Assembly (NCBI GenBank): GCA_015059785.1
Contig: SUZS01000011.1
Coordinates: forward strand, 1 to 55,528
Length of the DNA: 55,528 nucleotides
Direction: 5' to 3'
DNA from: Rikenellaceae bacterium
Lineage (GTDB): Bacteria; Bacteroidota; Bacteroidia; Bacteroidales; Rikenellaceae
Made by a program: the position numbers and the translations under genes. Below are positions 27,294 to 35,336 of this stretch, piece after piece. Positions within the stretch are counted from its first letter, which is position 1. Each line of letters opens with the position of its first letter. A model generated the notes under the pieces. It was not told the DNA's origin, searched no databases, and saw only the letters and a list, made by a program, of their open reading frames with translations.

Positions 27294-27301
27294 CAAAGGT
27301 A
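27294..27301 (-). promoter_or_regulatory. -7 element 4 bases upstream of the SGNH-like gene (leaderless)
   Basis: Minus-strand TACCTTTG is followed by four bases and the ATG at 27289. The predicted transcription start falls at the start codon. Confidence 0.65.
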
Positions 27302-27343
27302 GAAAATTTAGCCGAGATTATCTCACGATTTTCAACTTTTTAC

Positions 27344-27351
27344 TACTTTTG
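27344..27351 (+). promoter_or_regulatory. -7 element 4 bases upstream of the UbiA-like gene (leaderless)
   Basis: TACTTTTG is followed by CAAT and the ATG at 27356. It pairs with the divergent element at 27294-27301. Confidence 0.65.
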
Positions 27352-27355
27352 CAAT

Positions 27356-28228
27356 ATGAAAACGATTCTAAACAAGATTGGCGACTATATGGGGCTTGTG
27401 AAGTTCTCTCACACCATCTTTGCTATGCCCTTTGCCCTTATGGCATTTGTATTTGCTCTGGAGAGCACCAATACCGAGTTCAGCTGGGTACTACTGCTAC
27501 AGATTGTCGGATGTATGGTCTTTGCCCGCAATGTGGCAATGGGATTCAATCGCTGGGCAGATAGGGATATTGACGGCAAGAATCCCCGCACCACTGACCG
27601 AGAGATTCCTGCTGGTAAGATATCAGCAAAGAGCGCGCTAATATTTGTTATTATCAACGCCATACTTTTTGTCGGAGTGAGTTTAAGCATCAATTCACTT
27701 ACCGCCATTCTTTCGCCTGTGGCTCTGATAGTTGTGATGGCGTACAGCTACTGCAAGCGATTTACATCACTTGCTCATCTTGTACTTGGCCTCTCGCTCG
27801 GCATAGCACCCTCGGCGGCATATATCGCTGTTACGGGAACGCTCACTTTTGCACCTTGTCTACTCTCGCTATTAGTGCTTACTTGGTGCGGTGGTTTTGA
27901 CATTATCTATGCGCTGCAGGATGTTGATTTTGACCGCAGTCAGGGTCTGCACAGCATACCCGTTCGCTTTGGTGTTCGCGGGGCACTCTATATCAGTATA
28001 GCCCTACACGCAGTGAGTGTCGTTGCACTGTTTCTCTTTGCGTCGTACTGCCCTCAGGGGTGGTTACTATGGATTGGCGAGGGGTTATTCTGCGGCTGCA
28101 TAATCCTTGAGCATATCCTCGTCACACCAACACGACAGAGGAGTATCGGCATTGCCTTTGGCACACTCAACGGCATTGCAAGCCTCACTCTTGCAACATT
28201 TACTATCGCGCAACTTATTGTCGGCTAA
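27356..28228 (+). CDS. UbiA-like polyprenyltransferase (MqnP-type)
   Basis: A protein of 290 residues from the ATG at 27356. The frame extends upstream to 26828, but only across the divergent gene and promoter. About eight or nine membrane helices are present. The two Asp-rich prenyl-diphosphate sites are NRWADRDIDGKNPRTTDRE and YALQDVDFDRSQGLHSIP. The family transfers a polyprenyl chain to an aromatic acid. In Bacteroidota this subgroup is usually annotated as the futalosine-pathway enzyme MqnP or as 4-hydroxybenzoate prenyltransferase, so menaquinone synthesis is likely (inference). Its stop codon overlaps that of the convergent plug gene. Confidence 0.9.
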   Translation: MKTILNKIGDYMGLVKFSHTIFAMPFALMAFVFALESTNTEFSWVLLLQIVGCMVFARNVAMGFNRWADRDIDGKNPRTTDREIPAGKISAKSALIFVIINAILFVGVSLSINSLTAILSPVALIVVMAYSYCKRFTSLAHLVLGLSLGIAPSAAYIAVTGTLTFAPCLLSLLVLTWCGGFDIIYALQDVDFDRSQGLHSIPVRFGVRGALYISIALHAVSVVALFLFASYCPQGWLLWIGEGLFCGCIILEHILVTPTRQRSIGIAFGTLNGIASLTLATFTIAQLIVG

Positions 28229-28899
28229 CGCTTTGCACCCGACTTGGTCTTGATAACTATCACTCCGCCGACACCTCTAAAACCGTAAAGCGTACCGTCT
28301 CGCTGAATCTCAACACTCGCCACATCGTTGATGTTGATGGCATTTATTGAGCCTATCTCCATTCCGTCACAGACAATAAGCGCTGGGGCGTGGTTACCAA
28401 TGCTATTCACACCGCGAATAGTAACATTGCCAGCACCATCAATAACAAGGCTCGTAGCCTTTGCCCTCAAAGCATCGGCAAGGTTAGAAAAGCCCTCACG
28501 CTCAATCATCTCGGCAGTCAGAACACCACCCTTGGTAGGCAACTCTCGGCGGGTAACATACTCTGCACCAGCATCTACAAGCGACTGCTCGTCACTAACA
28601 GAATGTAGCTTATAATCGTCTGTAAGCACGATTTTAGCACTACGACGACCTTCTACAGCAACCTCAAGGCGAGATTTCTTGTAGCGAATCTCAATAACAT
28701 CATCGGCCTTAAGATTGGTAAATCCAAACTTACCATCCTTACCAGATACGGTGCGCTTATCAGAGCCTTTAATAGAAATCTGCGCCTTAATGCCCAGACC
28801 ATCAACATCGCACAATAGACCGTTAAACGGGACTGTCTCGGCAAGAGCTACAGCCACCGAAAACAGCATAGACAGAGTAAAAAAGAGACCTCTTTTCAT
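28225..28899 (-). CDS. Standalone TonB-receptor plug domain protein
   Basis: A protein of 224 residues with a signal peptide (~1-20). An Ig-like carboxypeptidase-regulatory domain (~22-95, GKDGKFGFTNLKADDVIEIR) is followed by a plug domain (~120-222, LADALRAKATSLVIDGAG and GTLYGFRGVGGVIVIKTKSG). It ends exactly where a receptor's beta-barrel would begin, and no barrel follows. Such proteins might cap another receptor or act as periplasmic adaptors. Truncation of a larger gene is the alternative, but the stop is clean. TAG on this strand and TAA of the UbiA gene share bases 28225-28228. Confidence 0.8.
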   Translation of the reverse strand: MKRGLFFTLSMLFSVAVALAETVPFNGLLCDVDGLGIKAQISIKGSDKRTVSGKDGKFGFTNLKADDVIEIRYKKSRLEVAVEGRRSAKIVLTDDYKLHSVSDEQSLVDAGAEYVTRRELPTKGGVLTAEMIEREGFSNLADALRAKATSLVIDGAGNVTIRGVNSIGNHAPALIVCDGMEIGSINAININDVASVEIQRDGTLYGFRGVGGVIVIKTKSGAKR

Positions 28900-28922
28900 A
28901 ATACAATCAGAATTTAGATGCT

Positions 28923-28930
28923 CAAAGATA
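28923..28930 (-). promoter_or_regulatory. -7 promoter element for the plug-domain gene
   Basis: Minus-strand TATCTTTG lies 23 bases before the ATG at 28899 and is divergent to the element at 28952-28959. Confidence 0.6.
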
Positions 28931-28951
28931 GTAAAAATTTCTATTTTTCAC

Positions 28952-28959
28952 TACCTTTG
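28952..28959 (+). promoter_or_regulatory. -7 element 6 bases upstream of the DMT transporter gene
   Basis: TACCTTTG is followed by six bases and the ATG at 28966. It sets the start and excludes the upstream in-frame codon at 28918. Confidence 0.65.
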
Positions 28960-28965
28960 CCGCCT

Positions 28966-29874
28966 ATGTGGATTATTTTAGCATTTTGTTCAGCATCGCT
29001 ACTCGGACTATATGATGTAGCAAAGAAGCAGGCTCTGAAGGCTAATGCAGTGCTTCAGGTGTTACTACTTAACACTCTGTTCTCAAGCCTATTATTCTTA
29101 CCTGTAATACTCAACTCCGTATTTGATTTAGGTTGGTTTGAAGGCACTCGGTTTGCCGTAACTATCGGGGATTTAGATGCACACATTGCAGTCTTTATCA
29201 AGGCTGTATTAGTGCTTATTTCGTGGATTTGCGGCTACTTTGGTCTCAAGGAGCTACCACTTACTATTGCTGCGCCGATACACGCAACGCGCCCCGTGAT
29301 GACTCTTATTGGAGCAATGATAATCTTCGGCGAGAGACTCAATATCACACAGTGGGCAGGTGTGCTGCTTGCCGTTGCATCACTCTTTATGCTCAGCCGT
29401 TCTGGTAAAAAAGAGGGTATAGACTTCCGCCACAACCGCGGTGTTCTATTGGTCGGATTAGCAGCCGTAACAGGAGCCTGCTGTGGGCTCTATGACAGAC
29501 ACATAATGCACTCGTTAGAGCCTATGTTTGTGCAGAGTTGGTATGTACTATATCAGGCTGTACTTATGAGTATTACAATCGCTATCTTAACCATTTTCAA
29601 GGTAAAAAAGCAGGGGAGTGGTGACACTTTCCACTGGTCGTGGGCGATACCTCTGATTTCACTCTTCCTCTCGGCTGCCGATGTGGCATATCTCTTTGCG
29701 CTATCAGAGCCAGATGCGATGATTTCTGTAGTCTCAATGATACGCCGCTCAAGCGTACTGGTATCGTTCAGCTGTGGCGCATTGCTCTTCCACGAGCGCA
29801 ATCTGAAGGCCAAAGCCTTTGACCTTCTGCTGATATTTATCGGTGCTATACTACTCTATATTGGGTCAAGGTAG
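28966..29874 (+). CDS. EamA/DMT family transporter
   Basis: A protein of 302 residues with ten predicted membrane helices arranged as two EamA repeats of about 140 residues. Examples are LGLYDVAKKQALKANAVLQV in the first and CCGLYDRHIMHSLEPMFVQS in the second. It belongs to the drug/metabolite transporter superfamily. The substrate cannot be predicted. It is monocistronic, with lepA beginning 58 bases downstream from its own promoter. Confidence 0.9.
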   Translation: MWIILAFCSASLLGLYDVAKKQALKANAVLQVLLLNTLFSSLLFLPVILNSVFDLGWFEGTRFAVTIGDLDAHIAVFIKAVLVLISWICGYFGLKELPLTIAAPIHATRPVMTLIGAMIIFGERLNITQWAGVLLAVASLFMLSRSGKKEGIDFRHNRGVLLVGLAAVTGACCGLYDRHIMHSLEPMFVQSWYVLYQAVLMSITIAILTIFKVKKQGSGDTFHWSWAIPLISLFLSAADVAYLFALSEPDAMISVVSMIRRSSVLVSFSCGALLFHERNLKAKAFDLLLIFIGAILLYIGSR

Positions 29875-29917
29875 TACATTTATATAGGTAGAGATAGTAT
29901 AATTCAAAAATTTTTAC

Positions 29918-29925
29918 TATCTTCG
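29918..29925 (+). promoter_or_regulatory. -7-like element 7 bases upstream of lepA
   Basis: TATCTTCG is a one-base variant of TAnnTTTG, followed by seven bases and the ATG at 29933. Confidence 0.5.
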
Positions 29926-29932
29926 CGCCGTT

Positions 29933-31723
29933 ATGAAGAATATTAGAAATTTTTGCATCATTGCACATATAGACCACGGCAAGAGTACCCTTGCTGACCG
30001 ACTCCTTGAGATGACAGGTACACTGAATCAGCGCGAAATGCAGAATCAGGTGCTTGACGATATGGAGTTGGAGCGCGAAAAGGGTATTACTATCAAGAGC
30101 CACGCCATACAGATGGAGTACAAGGCTCGTGACGGTCAAACATACACTCTCAACCTTATTGACACCCCGGGGCATGTTGACTTCTCGTATGAGGTCTCTC
30201 GCGCCATTGCCTCGTGTGAGGGTGCACTGCTTGTAGTAGATGCTACACAGGGCATTCAGGCGCAGACAATCTCAAACCTCTATTTAGCGCTTGGTAACGA
30301 CCTTGAGATTATCCCAGTGCTCAACAAGATTGATATGGAGTCGGCGATGATTGACGAGGTTAAGGACCAAGTGGTAGATATGCTCGGCTGTGACTACGAC
30401 GACATCCTCTGCGCATCGGGCAAGACTGGCGAGGGTGTAGACGAAGTGTTGGAGGCTATCGTAAACCGCATACCTGCGCCAAAGGGTGACGAGAATGCAC
30501 CACTGCAGGCACTTATCTTTGACTCGGTGTTCAACCCATTTCGTGGCGTGATTGCCTACTTCCGCGTATTCAATGGCGTAATTCACAAGGGCGAGCATGT
30601 CAAGTTCTTCAACACCGGCAGCGAGTATGACGCTGACGAGGTGGGTGTTCTGAAGCTCAAAATGGTACCACGCGCAGAAATCAAGGCAGGCGATGTGGGA
30701 TACATCTGTTCAGGTATCAAGAACTCAAAAGAGATTAAGGTAGGCGATACAATTACCTCAGTATCAAATCCTTGCAGTGAGGCCATCGCGGGCTTTGAGG
30801 ATGTCAAGCCAATGGTCTTTGCCGGTGTATATCCAGTAGAGGCGGACCAGTATGAAGACCTTCGTGCATCGCTTGAGAAATTGCAACTTAACGACGCCTC
30901 GCTCACTTTTGAGCCAGAGAGTTCGCTTGCCTTAGGTTTCGGTTTCCGTTGCGGATTCCTCGGTCTGCTCCATATGGAGATTATTCAGGAGCGACTCTAC
31001 CGTGAGTTCAATATGGATGTTATCACAACTGTGCCGAATGTGTCGTACCGCATAACAACCACTTCGGGAGATGTTGTAGAGGTGCACAACCCATCGGGAC
31101 TGCCAGAGGTAACGAAGATTGCCAAGATAGAGGAGCCATATATCCTTGCGCAGGTGATTACCAAGACCGATTTCCTCGGAAATGTACTCAAGCTCTGCAT
31201 AGACAAGCGCGGAGTGATGAAGAATCAGACATACATCACCACAGACCGCGTGGAGGTAAACTTTGAGATGCCGCTCTCGGAGATTGTCTTTGACTTCTAC
31301 GACAAGCTCAAGAGTATCTCTAAGGGTTACGCTTCGTTTGACTATCATCGCACTGGTTATCAGGCAAGTAAGTTGGCAAAGCTTGATATACTTCTCAATG
31401 GCGAGCCTGTGGATGCACTCTCAAGCCTTATCTATGCAGACCACGCCTACGACTTCGGCCGTAAGATGTGTGAGAAGCTCAAGGAGCTTATCCCGCGTCA
31501 GCAGTTCGACATCGCTATTCAGGCGGCTATCGGTAGCAAGATTATCGCTCGCGAGACTGTCAAGGCGGTGCGTAAGGATGTGACTGCCAAGTGTTACGGT
31601 GGCGATATTTCTCGTAAGCGCAAGCTGCTGGAGAAGCAGAAGGCGGGTAAGAAGCGTATGCGCCAGATTGGACAGGTGCAGGTGCCTCAATCGGCATTCC
31701 TCGCAGTACTGAAGATGGACTAA
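29933..31723 (+). CDS. lepA: Elongation factor 4 (LepA)
   Basis: A protein of 596 residues, full length. The GTPase domain carries [15 protein letters not shown] (P loop), the switch region with DTPGHVDF, and NKIDM. Domains II, III and V follow, with [13 protein letters not shown], and the LepA-specific C-terminus [23 protein letters not shown] (written [15 protein letters not shown] here). It binds the ribosome and influences translocation or assembly. The acyl-CoA ligase gene begins 24 bases later, so the two are probably co-transcribed. Confidence 0.98.
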   Translation: MKNIRNFCIIAHIDHGKSTLADRLLEMTGTLNQREMQNQVLDDMELEREKGITIKSHAIQMEYKARDGQTYTLNLIDTPGHVDFSYEVSRAIASCEGALLVVDATQGIQAQTISNLYLALGNDLEIIPVLNKIDMESAMIDEVKDQVVDMLGCDYDDILCASGKTGEGVDEVLEAIVNRIPAPKGDENAPLQALIFDSVFNPFRGVIAYFRVFNGVIHKGEHVKFFNTGSEYDADEVGVLKLKMVPRAEIKAGDVGYICSGIKNSKEIKVGDTITSVSNPCSEAIAGFEDVKPMVFAGVYPVEADQYEDLRASLEKLQLNDASLTFEPESSLALGFGFRCGFLGLLHMEIIQERLYREFNMDVITTVPNVSYRITTTSGDVVEVHNPSGLPEVTKIAKIEEPYILAQVITKTDFLGNVLKLCIDKRGVMKNQTYITTDRVEVNFEMPLSEIVFDFYDKLKSISKGYASFDYHRTGYQASKLAKLDILLNGEPVDALSSLIYADHAYDFGRKMCEKLKELIPRQQFDIAIQAAIGSKIIARETVKAVRKDVTAKCYGGDISRKRKLLEKQKAGKKRMRQIGQVQVPQSAFLAVLKMD

Positions 31724-31747
31724 TAACCACAATTTACAATAAACAAT

Positions 31748-33652
31748 ATGGGTAAAAGAACTATTATTGACCTATTTGAGGAGTCAGTTGCCAAATATGG
31801 CGACAAGACCTTCCTATTGGAGAAGCTTGACAAGCAGTTTGAGCCTACAACCTATGCAGCCGTAAAGGTGGAGGCACTCAGAATCGGCGCTGGTCTGGCA
31901 GCTATGGGCGTAGCTCCAAAGCAGACCGTATCAATCCTTGCCGAGGGTTGCAACAACTGGATTATCTCGGAGCTGGGTCTGCTCTATGCAGGTGCTATCT
32001 CAGTACCGCTCTCAATAAAGCTTGAGGAGAGTAATGACCTTCTGTTCCGTCTGCGTCACGCCGATGTGTCTACCATTTTCGTATCTAAATATCAGTTGCC
32101 AAAGATTCGCAAAATCAAGGACCAACTACCTCTTATTGAGCGCATCATCGTCTTCCAGAACGATGTTGAGCTGGAGGAGAAGGAGGTAACTCTTGACGCC
32201 GTAAAAGAGGCGGGAGACAAGTACCTTGCAGAGCATCGTGATCAGTTCCTCGCTATCAGCGCGGCACTGCAGAATGACGACTATGCCACTATCACATACA
32301 CCTCAGGAACTACTGCCGACCCTAAGGGCGTGGTGCTGACACACCGCAACTATACTGCCAATGTTGAGCAGGCGCTGACACGCATCTCAATCCCGTCAAC
32401 ATATCGCACGCTGATTATCCTTCCGCTTGACCACTGCTTCGCGCATGTGTGCGGATTCTATATTATGATTGCTTGTGGCGCTGCTGTGGCAACTACTCAG
32501 GTGGGTAGCACACCTATGCAGACACTGAGAAACATCCCAGCAAACATCCGCGAGGTTAAGCCTCACTTCCTGCTCTCAGTGCCTGCTCTGGCTAAAAACT
32601 TCCGTAAGAATATCGAGAGCAACATCAAGAGCAAGGGTAAGACCACCGAGAAGCTCTTCAAGTTCGCCCTCAAGGTCAGCTATGAGTACAACCAGGACGG
32701 ATATAGCAAGGGTCGCGGTTGGAGATGCCTACTTAAGCCACTTGTAGCACTCTTTGACAAGGTAATCTACAGCAAGGTCCGCGAGGGCTTTGGTGGCTGT
32801 CTACAGTTCTTCGTGGGCGGTGGTGCACTGCTTGACTCGGAGCTTCAGCGCTTCTTCTACGCTGTGGGAATGCCTATGTACCAGGGCTATGGACTTAGCG
32901 AGGCTACACCAATTATCTCAACAAACTCTATCGGCGAGAAGAATCACCGCTTCGGCTCATCTGGTAAACTCATTCAGCCACTGGAAATCAAGATTCTGGA
33001 CGATGAGGGCCGCGAAATGCCTGTTGGCGAGAAGGGTGAGATTGTCATCAAGGGCGAGAATGTTATGGCGGGCTACTGGAAAAACCCTTCAGCTACTGCC
33101 GAGACCGTTAAGGATGGCTGGCTATATACAGGCGATATGGGCTATATGGCAGAGGACGGCTTCCTCTATGTACTTGGACGCTTCAAGAGCCTGCTTATCT
33201 CTTCTGACGGCGAGAAGTACAGCCCAGAGGGTATGGAGGAGGCTATCGTGGACAAATCTCCATATATCGACCAGATTGTAGTCTACAACAACCAGAGTCC
33301 TTATACCATTGCCGTTGTTGTTCCTAATGGCGATGCACTCAAGGAGGCTGTAGCAGGCGCCGAGGATAAGGCTCGTGCAGCAGCAGATATTCTCAATGAG
33401 GAGATTAGGAAGTACCGCATCGGTGGCATCTACGCAGACGAGTTCCCAGATCGCTGGCTCCCTGCAGCACTGGCTATCGTTGACGAGCACTTCACCGAGC
33501 AGAACGGACTGGTTAATAGTACGATGAAGATTGTCCGCAACAAGGTCGAGGCATACTTCAAGGCTCGTATCGACTACGCTTACACCGCTGAGGGTAAGAT
33601 GATTCACAACGAGAAAAACCTCGCATCTCTCAAGAAGCTGGTGGAGAAATAA
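31748..33652 (+). CDS. AMP-dependent long-chain acyl-CoA synthetase
   Basis: A protein of 634 residues with the adenylate-forming signature TYTSGTTADPKGVVLTHRN. It also has MYQGYGLSEATPIIS and the hinge region GWLYTGDMGYMAEDGFLYVL followed by GRFKSLLISSDGEKYSPEGM. It activates fatty acids to acyl-AMP and then acyl-CoA at the cytoplasmic face of the membrane. It follows lepA by 24 bases and is followed by a hairpin at 33674-33695. Confidence 0.93.
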   Translation: MGKRTIIDLFEESVAKYGDKTFLLEKLDKQFEPTTYAAVKVEALRIGAGLAAMGVAPKQTVSILAEGCNNWIISELGLLYAGAISVPLSIKLEESNDLLFRLRHADVSTIFVSKYQLPKIRKIKDQLPLIERIIVFQNDVELEEKEVTLDAVKEAGDKYLAEHRDQFLAISAALQNDDYATITYTSGTTADPKGVVLTHRNYTANVEQALTRISIPSTYRTLIILPLDHCFAHVCGFYIMIACGAAVATTQVGSTPMQTLRNIPANIREVKPHFLLSVPALAKNFRKNIESNIKSKGKTTEKLFKFALKVSYEYNQDGYSKGRGWRCLLKPLVALFDKVIYSKVREGFGGCLQFFVGGGALLDSELQRFFYAVGMPMYQGYGLSEATPIISTNSIGEKNHRFGSSGKLIQPLEIKILDDEGREMPVGEKGEIVIKGENVMAGYWKNPSATAETVKDGWLYTGDMGYMAEDGFLYVLGRFKSLLISSDGEKYSPEGMEEAIVDKSPYIDQIVVYNNQSPYTIAVVVPNGDALKEAVAGAEDKARAAADILNEEIRKYRIGGIYADEFPDRWLPAALAIVDEHFTEQNGLVNSTMKIVRNKVEAYFKARIDYAYTAEGKMIHNEKNLASLKKLVEK

Positions 33653-33673
33653 TCCACCACCACTCAACACAGC

Positions 33674-33695
33674 AAGGGTCACAAAAGTGACCCTT
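33674..33695. terminator. Hairpin terminator between the acyl-CoA synthetase gene and the tRNA-Gly repeats
   Basis: A perfect 9-bp stem AAGGGTCAC/GTGACCCTT with an AAAA loop, followed by a T-rich stretch. AGGGTCAC and GTGACC recur in the hairpin inside both tRNA-Gly repeat units. This hairpin also lies just beyond the most distal tRNA-Gly 3'-end copy, so it may have been the tRNA's original terminator. Confidence 0.7.
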
Positions 33696-33709
33696 GTTCT
33701 GTTTATAAG

Positions 33710-33853
33710 AGCGGCAAGCGGGATTCGAACCCGTGCAACTGCGTTGCAGATAGATATTTACACCCCCAACCCCTGAAAGGGGCGGAGAGGGTCACGGGTT
33801 TAGTGACCATATCTGTTAATGCAAAAAGAGCAGCTCCGAAGAACTGCCCCCTG
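33710..33853 (-). repeat. tRNA-Gly-associated tandem unit, distal copy (144 bp)
   Basis: The unit starts (plus coordinates) with a 26-base copy of the tRNA-Gly 3' end at 33710-33735, comprising the discriminator, 3' acceptor strand and T arm. Next comes a GCAAC-TGC-GTTGC hairpin, a CAGATA/TATCTG outer stem enclosing two hairpins, and an intrinsic terminator with a UUCG loop at 33830-33847. It differs from the proximal unit only by one substitution and short C/CA length changes. No protein is encoded. Confidence 0.85.
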
Positions 33854-34000
33854 AGCGGCAAGCGGGATTCGAACCCGTGCAACTGCGTTGCAGATAGATA
33901 TTTACACCCCCCAACCCCTGAAAGGGGCGGAGAGGGTCACGGGTTTAGTGACCTTATCTGTTAATGCAAAAAGAGCAGCTCCGAAGAACTGCCCACCCTG
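33854..34000 (-). repeat. tRNA-Gly-associated tandem unit, proximal copy (147 bp)
   Basis: The second tRNA 3'-end copy lies at 33854-33879, followed by hairpin GCAAC/GTTGC (33879-33891). The outer stem CAGATA/TATCTG (33891-33896 with 33955-33960) encloses CCCCT-GAA-AGGGG (33915-33927) and GGTCAC/GTGACC (33935-33953). The terminator of the intact tRNA is at 33975-33992 (GCAGTTC-UUCG-GAGCTGC plus TTTTT in tRNA sense). Bases 33932-33945 are an inverted copy of 14 bases of the tRNA variable/T region. Confidence 0.85.
33975..33992 (-). terminator. Intrinsic terminator of tRNA-Gly, carried by the repeat unit
   Basis: In tRNA sense a 7-bp stem with a UUCG loop is followed by TC and five T residues. 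An identical copy at 33830-33847 follows the first displaced tRNA 3'-end fragment. Confidence 0.8.
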
Positions 34001-34072
34001 AGCGGCAAGCGGGATTCGAACCCGTGACCCTCGGCTTGGGAAGCCGATGCTCTACCACTGAGCTACTGCCGC
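34001..34072 (-). tRNA. tRNA-Gly (anticodon CCC)
   Basis: A 72-base cloverleaf. Acceptor GCGGCAG pairs with TTGCCGC (G.U at the last pair) with a U discriminator. The D arm carries AGTGGTAGA, and the anticodon arm is TCGGC-TTCCCAA-GCCGA, giving anticodon CCC for GGG codons. The T arm has loop TTCGAAT with an A.C mismatch at its first pair. CCA is not encoded. The -7 element lies at 34083-34090. Two displaced 3'-end copies follow downstream. Confidence 0.93.
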
Positions 34073-34082
34073 AAAGACAATG

Positions 34083-34090
34083 CAAAGATA
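34083..34090 (-). promoter_or_regulatory. -7 promoter element for tRNA-Gly
   Basis: Minus-strand TATCTTTG lies 10 bases before the 5' end of the tRNA. Confidence 0.6.
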
Positions 34091-34138
34091 ACAATTATTT
34101 TTGAATATTCACTGCCAATAGTCAAAAGCCTGACAAAT

Positions 34139-34468
34139 CTACGGCTTTAATCTAATTTCAACCTCGGAGTAAGCGTAGTTAAGAGGTTGTCGTGGAGTCT
34201 CAAGGCAGCCACCTGTGGTAAGGATATGATTAGCGCCTGAATGCTGAAGTATCAAGAAGTTAGGACCTATCTCTTTAACCTTTACTTTAATAAGATATTC
34301 GCAATATCCCGTAAGGGTCATACCCACCTTAATCTGCTCACGAGTATAGGTTTTCGGATAGGGGGTAATGGTCTGTATACCCGGGTCGCAGGCCACGGTG
34401 CAGCCGCTTATGTGACACACACTCCACTCAGGAGCATCAATAGCGGGTTTCTTCTTTTTCTTTGTCAT
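34139..34468 (-). CDS. Hypothetical protein with lysine-rich N-terminus
   Basis: A protein of 109 residues beginning MTKKKKKPAID, with four Cys residues (CHISGC, CDPG, GGC) and a predicted all-beta core (KVGMTLTGYCEYLIKVKVKE). I do not recognise a family. The start is supported by a -7 element at 34485-34492, 16 bases upstream. It stands alone between tRNA-Gly and the S1/P1 nuclease gene. It is probably cytoplasmic, since it has no signal peptide. Confidence 0.6.
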   Translation of the reverse strand: MTKKKKKPAIDAPEWSVCHISGCTVACDPGIQTITPYPKTYTREQIKVGMTLTGYCEYLIKVKVKEIGPNFLILQHSGANHILTTGGCLETPRQPLNYAYSEVEIRLKP

Positions 34469-34484
34469 ATTAGTAATGTTTTCA

Positions 34485-34492
34485 CAAAGATA
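34485..34492 (-). promoter_or_regulatory. -7 promoter element for the lysine-rich hypothetical gene
   Basis: Minus-strand TATCTTTG lies 16 bases before the ATG at 34468. Confidence 0.6.
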
Positions 34493-34561
34493 GTAAAAAT
34501 TTTGAAAACGGAGTGTCCAAAATTGGGCACTCCGATAAGTCAGCTTAGATTATCTTTGCAT

Positions 34562-35335
34562 TTATTTGTAAATATCATTGAGAAGCATTGCTAAGCGGAG
34601 ACCTGCAGCGAGGATGCGCTCCTCAATACGCGGAGTGGCGTAATTGAGATAGTAGTACCACAGCTTGGCGTTCTTAGGCGAGGCGAGGTAAATATCCGAA
34701 GCCAGTTTATGGCTCTCGTTCAACCAATCTTCTGCCGTTCCAGTCGCCAGCTGAGCCTTTCGCTCGGCAGTGCAGTGCTTGTCAAGCTGTTGCTGCCACT
34801 CAGTATAGCTCCAACGGTGACAATCCTCGACAATATCTGTGTCCCACAGTGCGTGGAGGTTGATTTTCTCACCAAAGTACTTAACCATAACGCGATTACC
34901 GCCCAAATCCGAGAGGTGTCCTGCGTGCATAGGAGCATGAATATCGCCCACAAGATGAATAAGAAATTTGAGCTGAACGGCCTGCTGCTCTGCTGTTAGG
35001 CGATCGCTCTTAAGCGCCTTAACTATCTGATTTATAGCCACTACCACATCACCTTTAGGGTTTTTATTCATCGTGGCGTAGGTAAAGCTCTTGTCTACAT
35101 TAGCATAGTGCCAAGTCTTGGTATAGCGGTAAGCATCGGAGTTGCTGGCGTTATCCATCCAGTTTGCGTAATAGACCAGTGAGTGTCCATCAAGCAGTTT
35201 AACAACCTTCTGATAGACCTCCGTGCGTAGATTACACTCGGCAATATAGGCGATAGCATCGTGACCCTTCTGCCCCCAACCAAAGGCTGTAAGAGTCGTG
35301 CAAAGCGTTAGTAGTGAGATAATTAATCTTTTCAT
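34562..35335 (-). CDS. S1/P1 family nuclease, secreted
   Basis: A protein of 257 residues with a signal peptide whose cleavage would expose Trp20 as the mature N-terminus (LTAFGWGQKGHD). This Trp is a zinc ligand in S1/P1 nucleases. The remaining ligands fit WHYANVD, HLVGDIHAPMHAGH and HALWDTDIVED. These enzymes cut single-stranded DNA/RNA in the periplasm or outside the cell. The ATG is one base from the rho stop, so it is probably expressed from the rho promoter. Confidence 0.92.
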   Translation of the reverse strand: MKRLIISLLTLCTTLTAFGWGQKGHDAIAYIAECNLRTEVYQKVVKLLDGHSLVYYANWMDNASNSDAYRYTKTWHYANVDKSFTYATMNKNPKGDVVVAINQIVKALKSDRLTAEQQAVQLKFLIHLVGDIHAPMHAGHLSDLGGNRVMVKYFGEKINLHALWDTDIVEDCHRWSYTEWQQQLDKHCTAERKAQLATGTAEDWLNESHKLASDIYLASPKNAKLWYYYLNYATPRIEERILAAGLRLAMLLNDIYK

Positions 35336-35336
35336 A

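Noticed and set aside
26828..27355. N-terminal extension of the UbiA-like protein
   Set aside because: It runs antisense through the SGNH-like gene and across the promoter pair. The ATG at 27356 matches the family start.
33710..33879. Additional functional tRNA genes in the repeat units
   Set aside because: Only the T arm and 3' acceptor strand are present. There is no 5' acceptor strand, D arm or anticodon arm.
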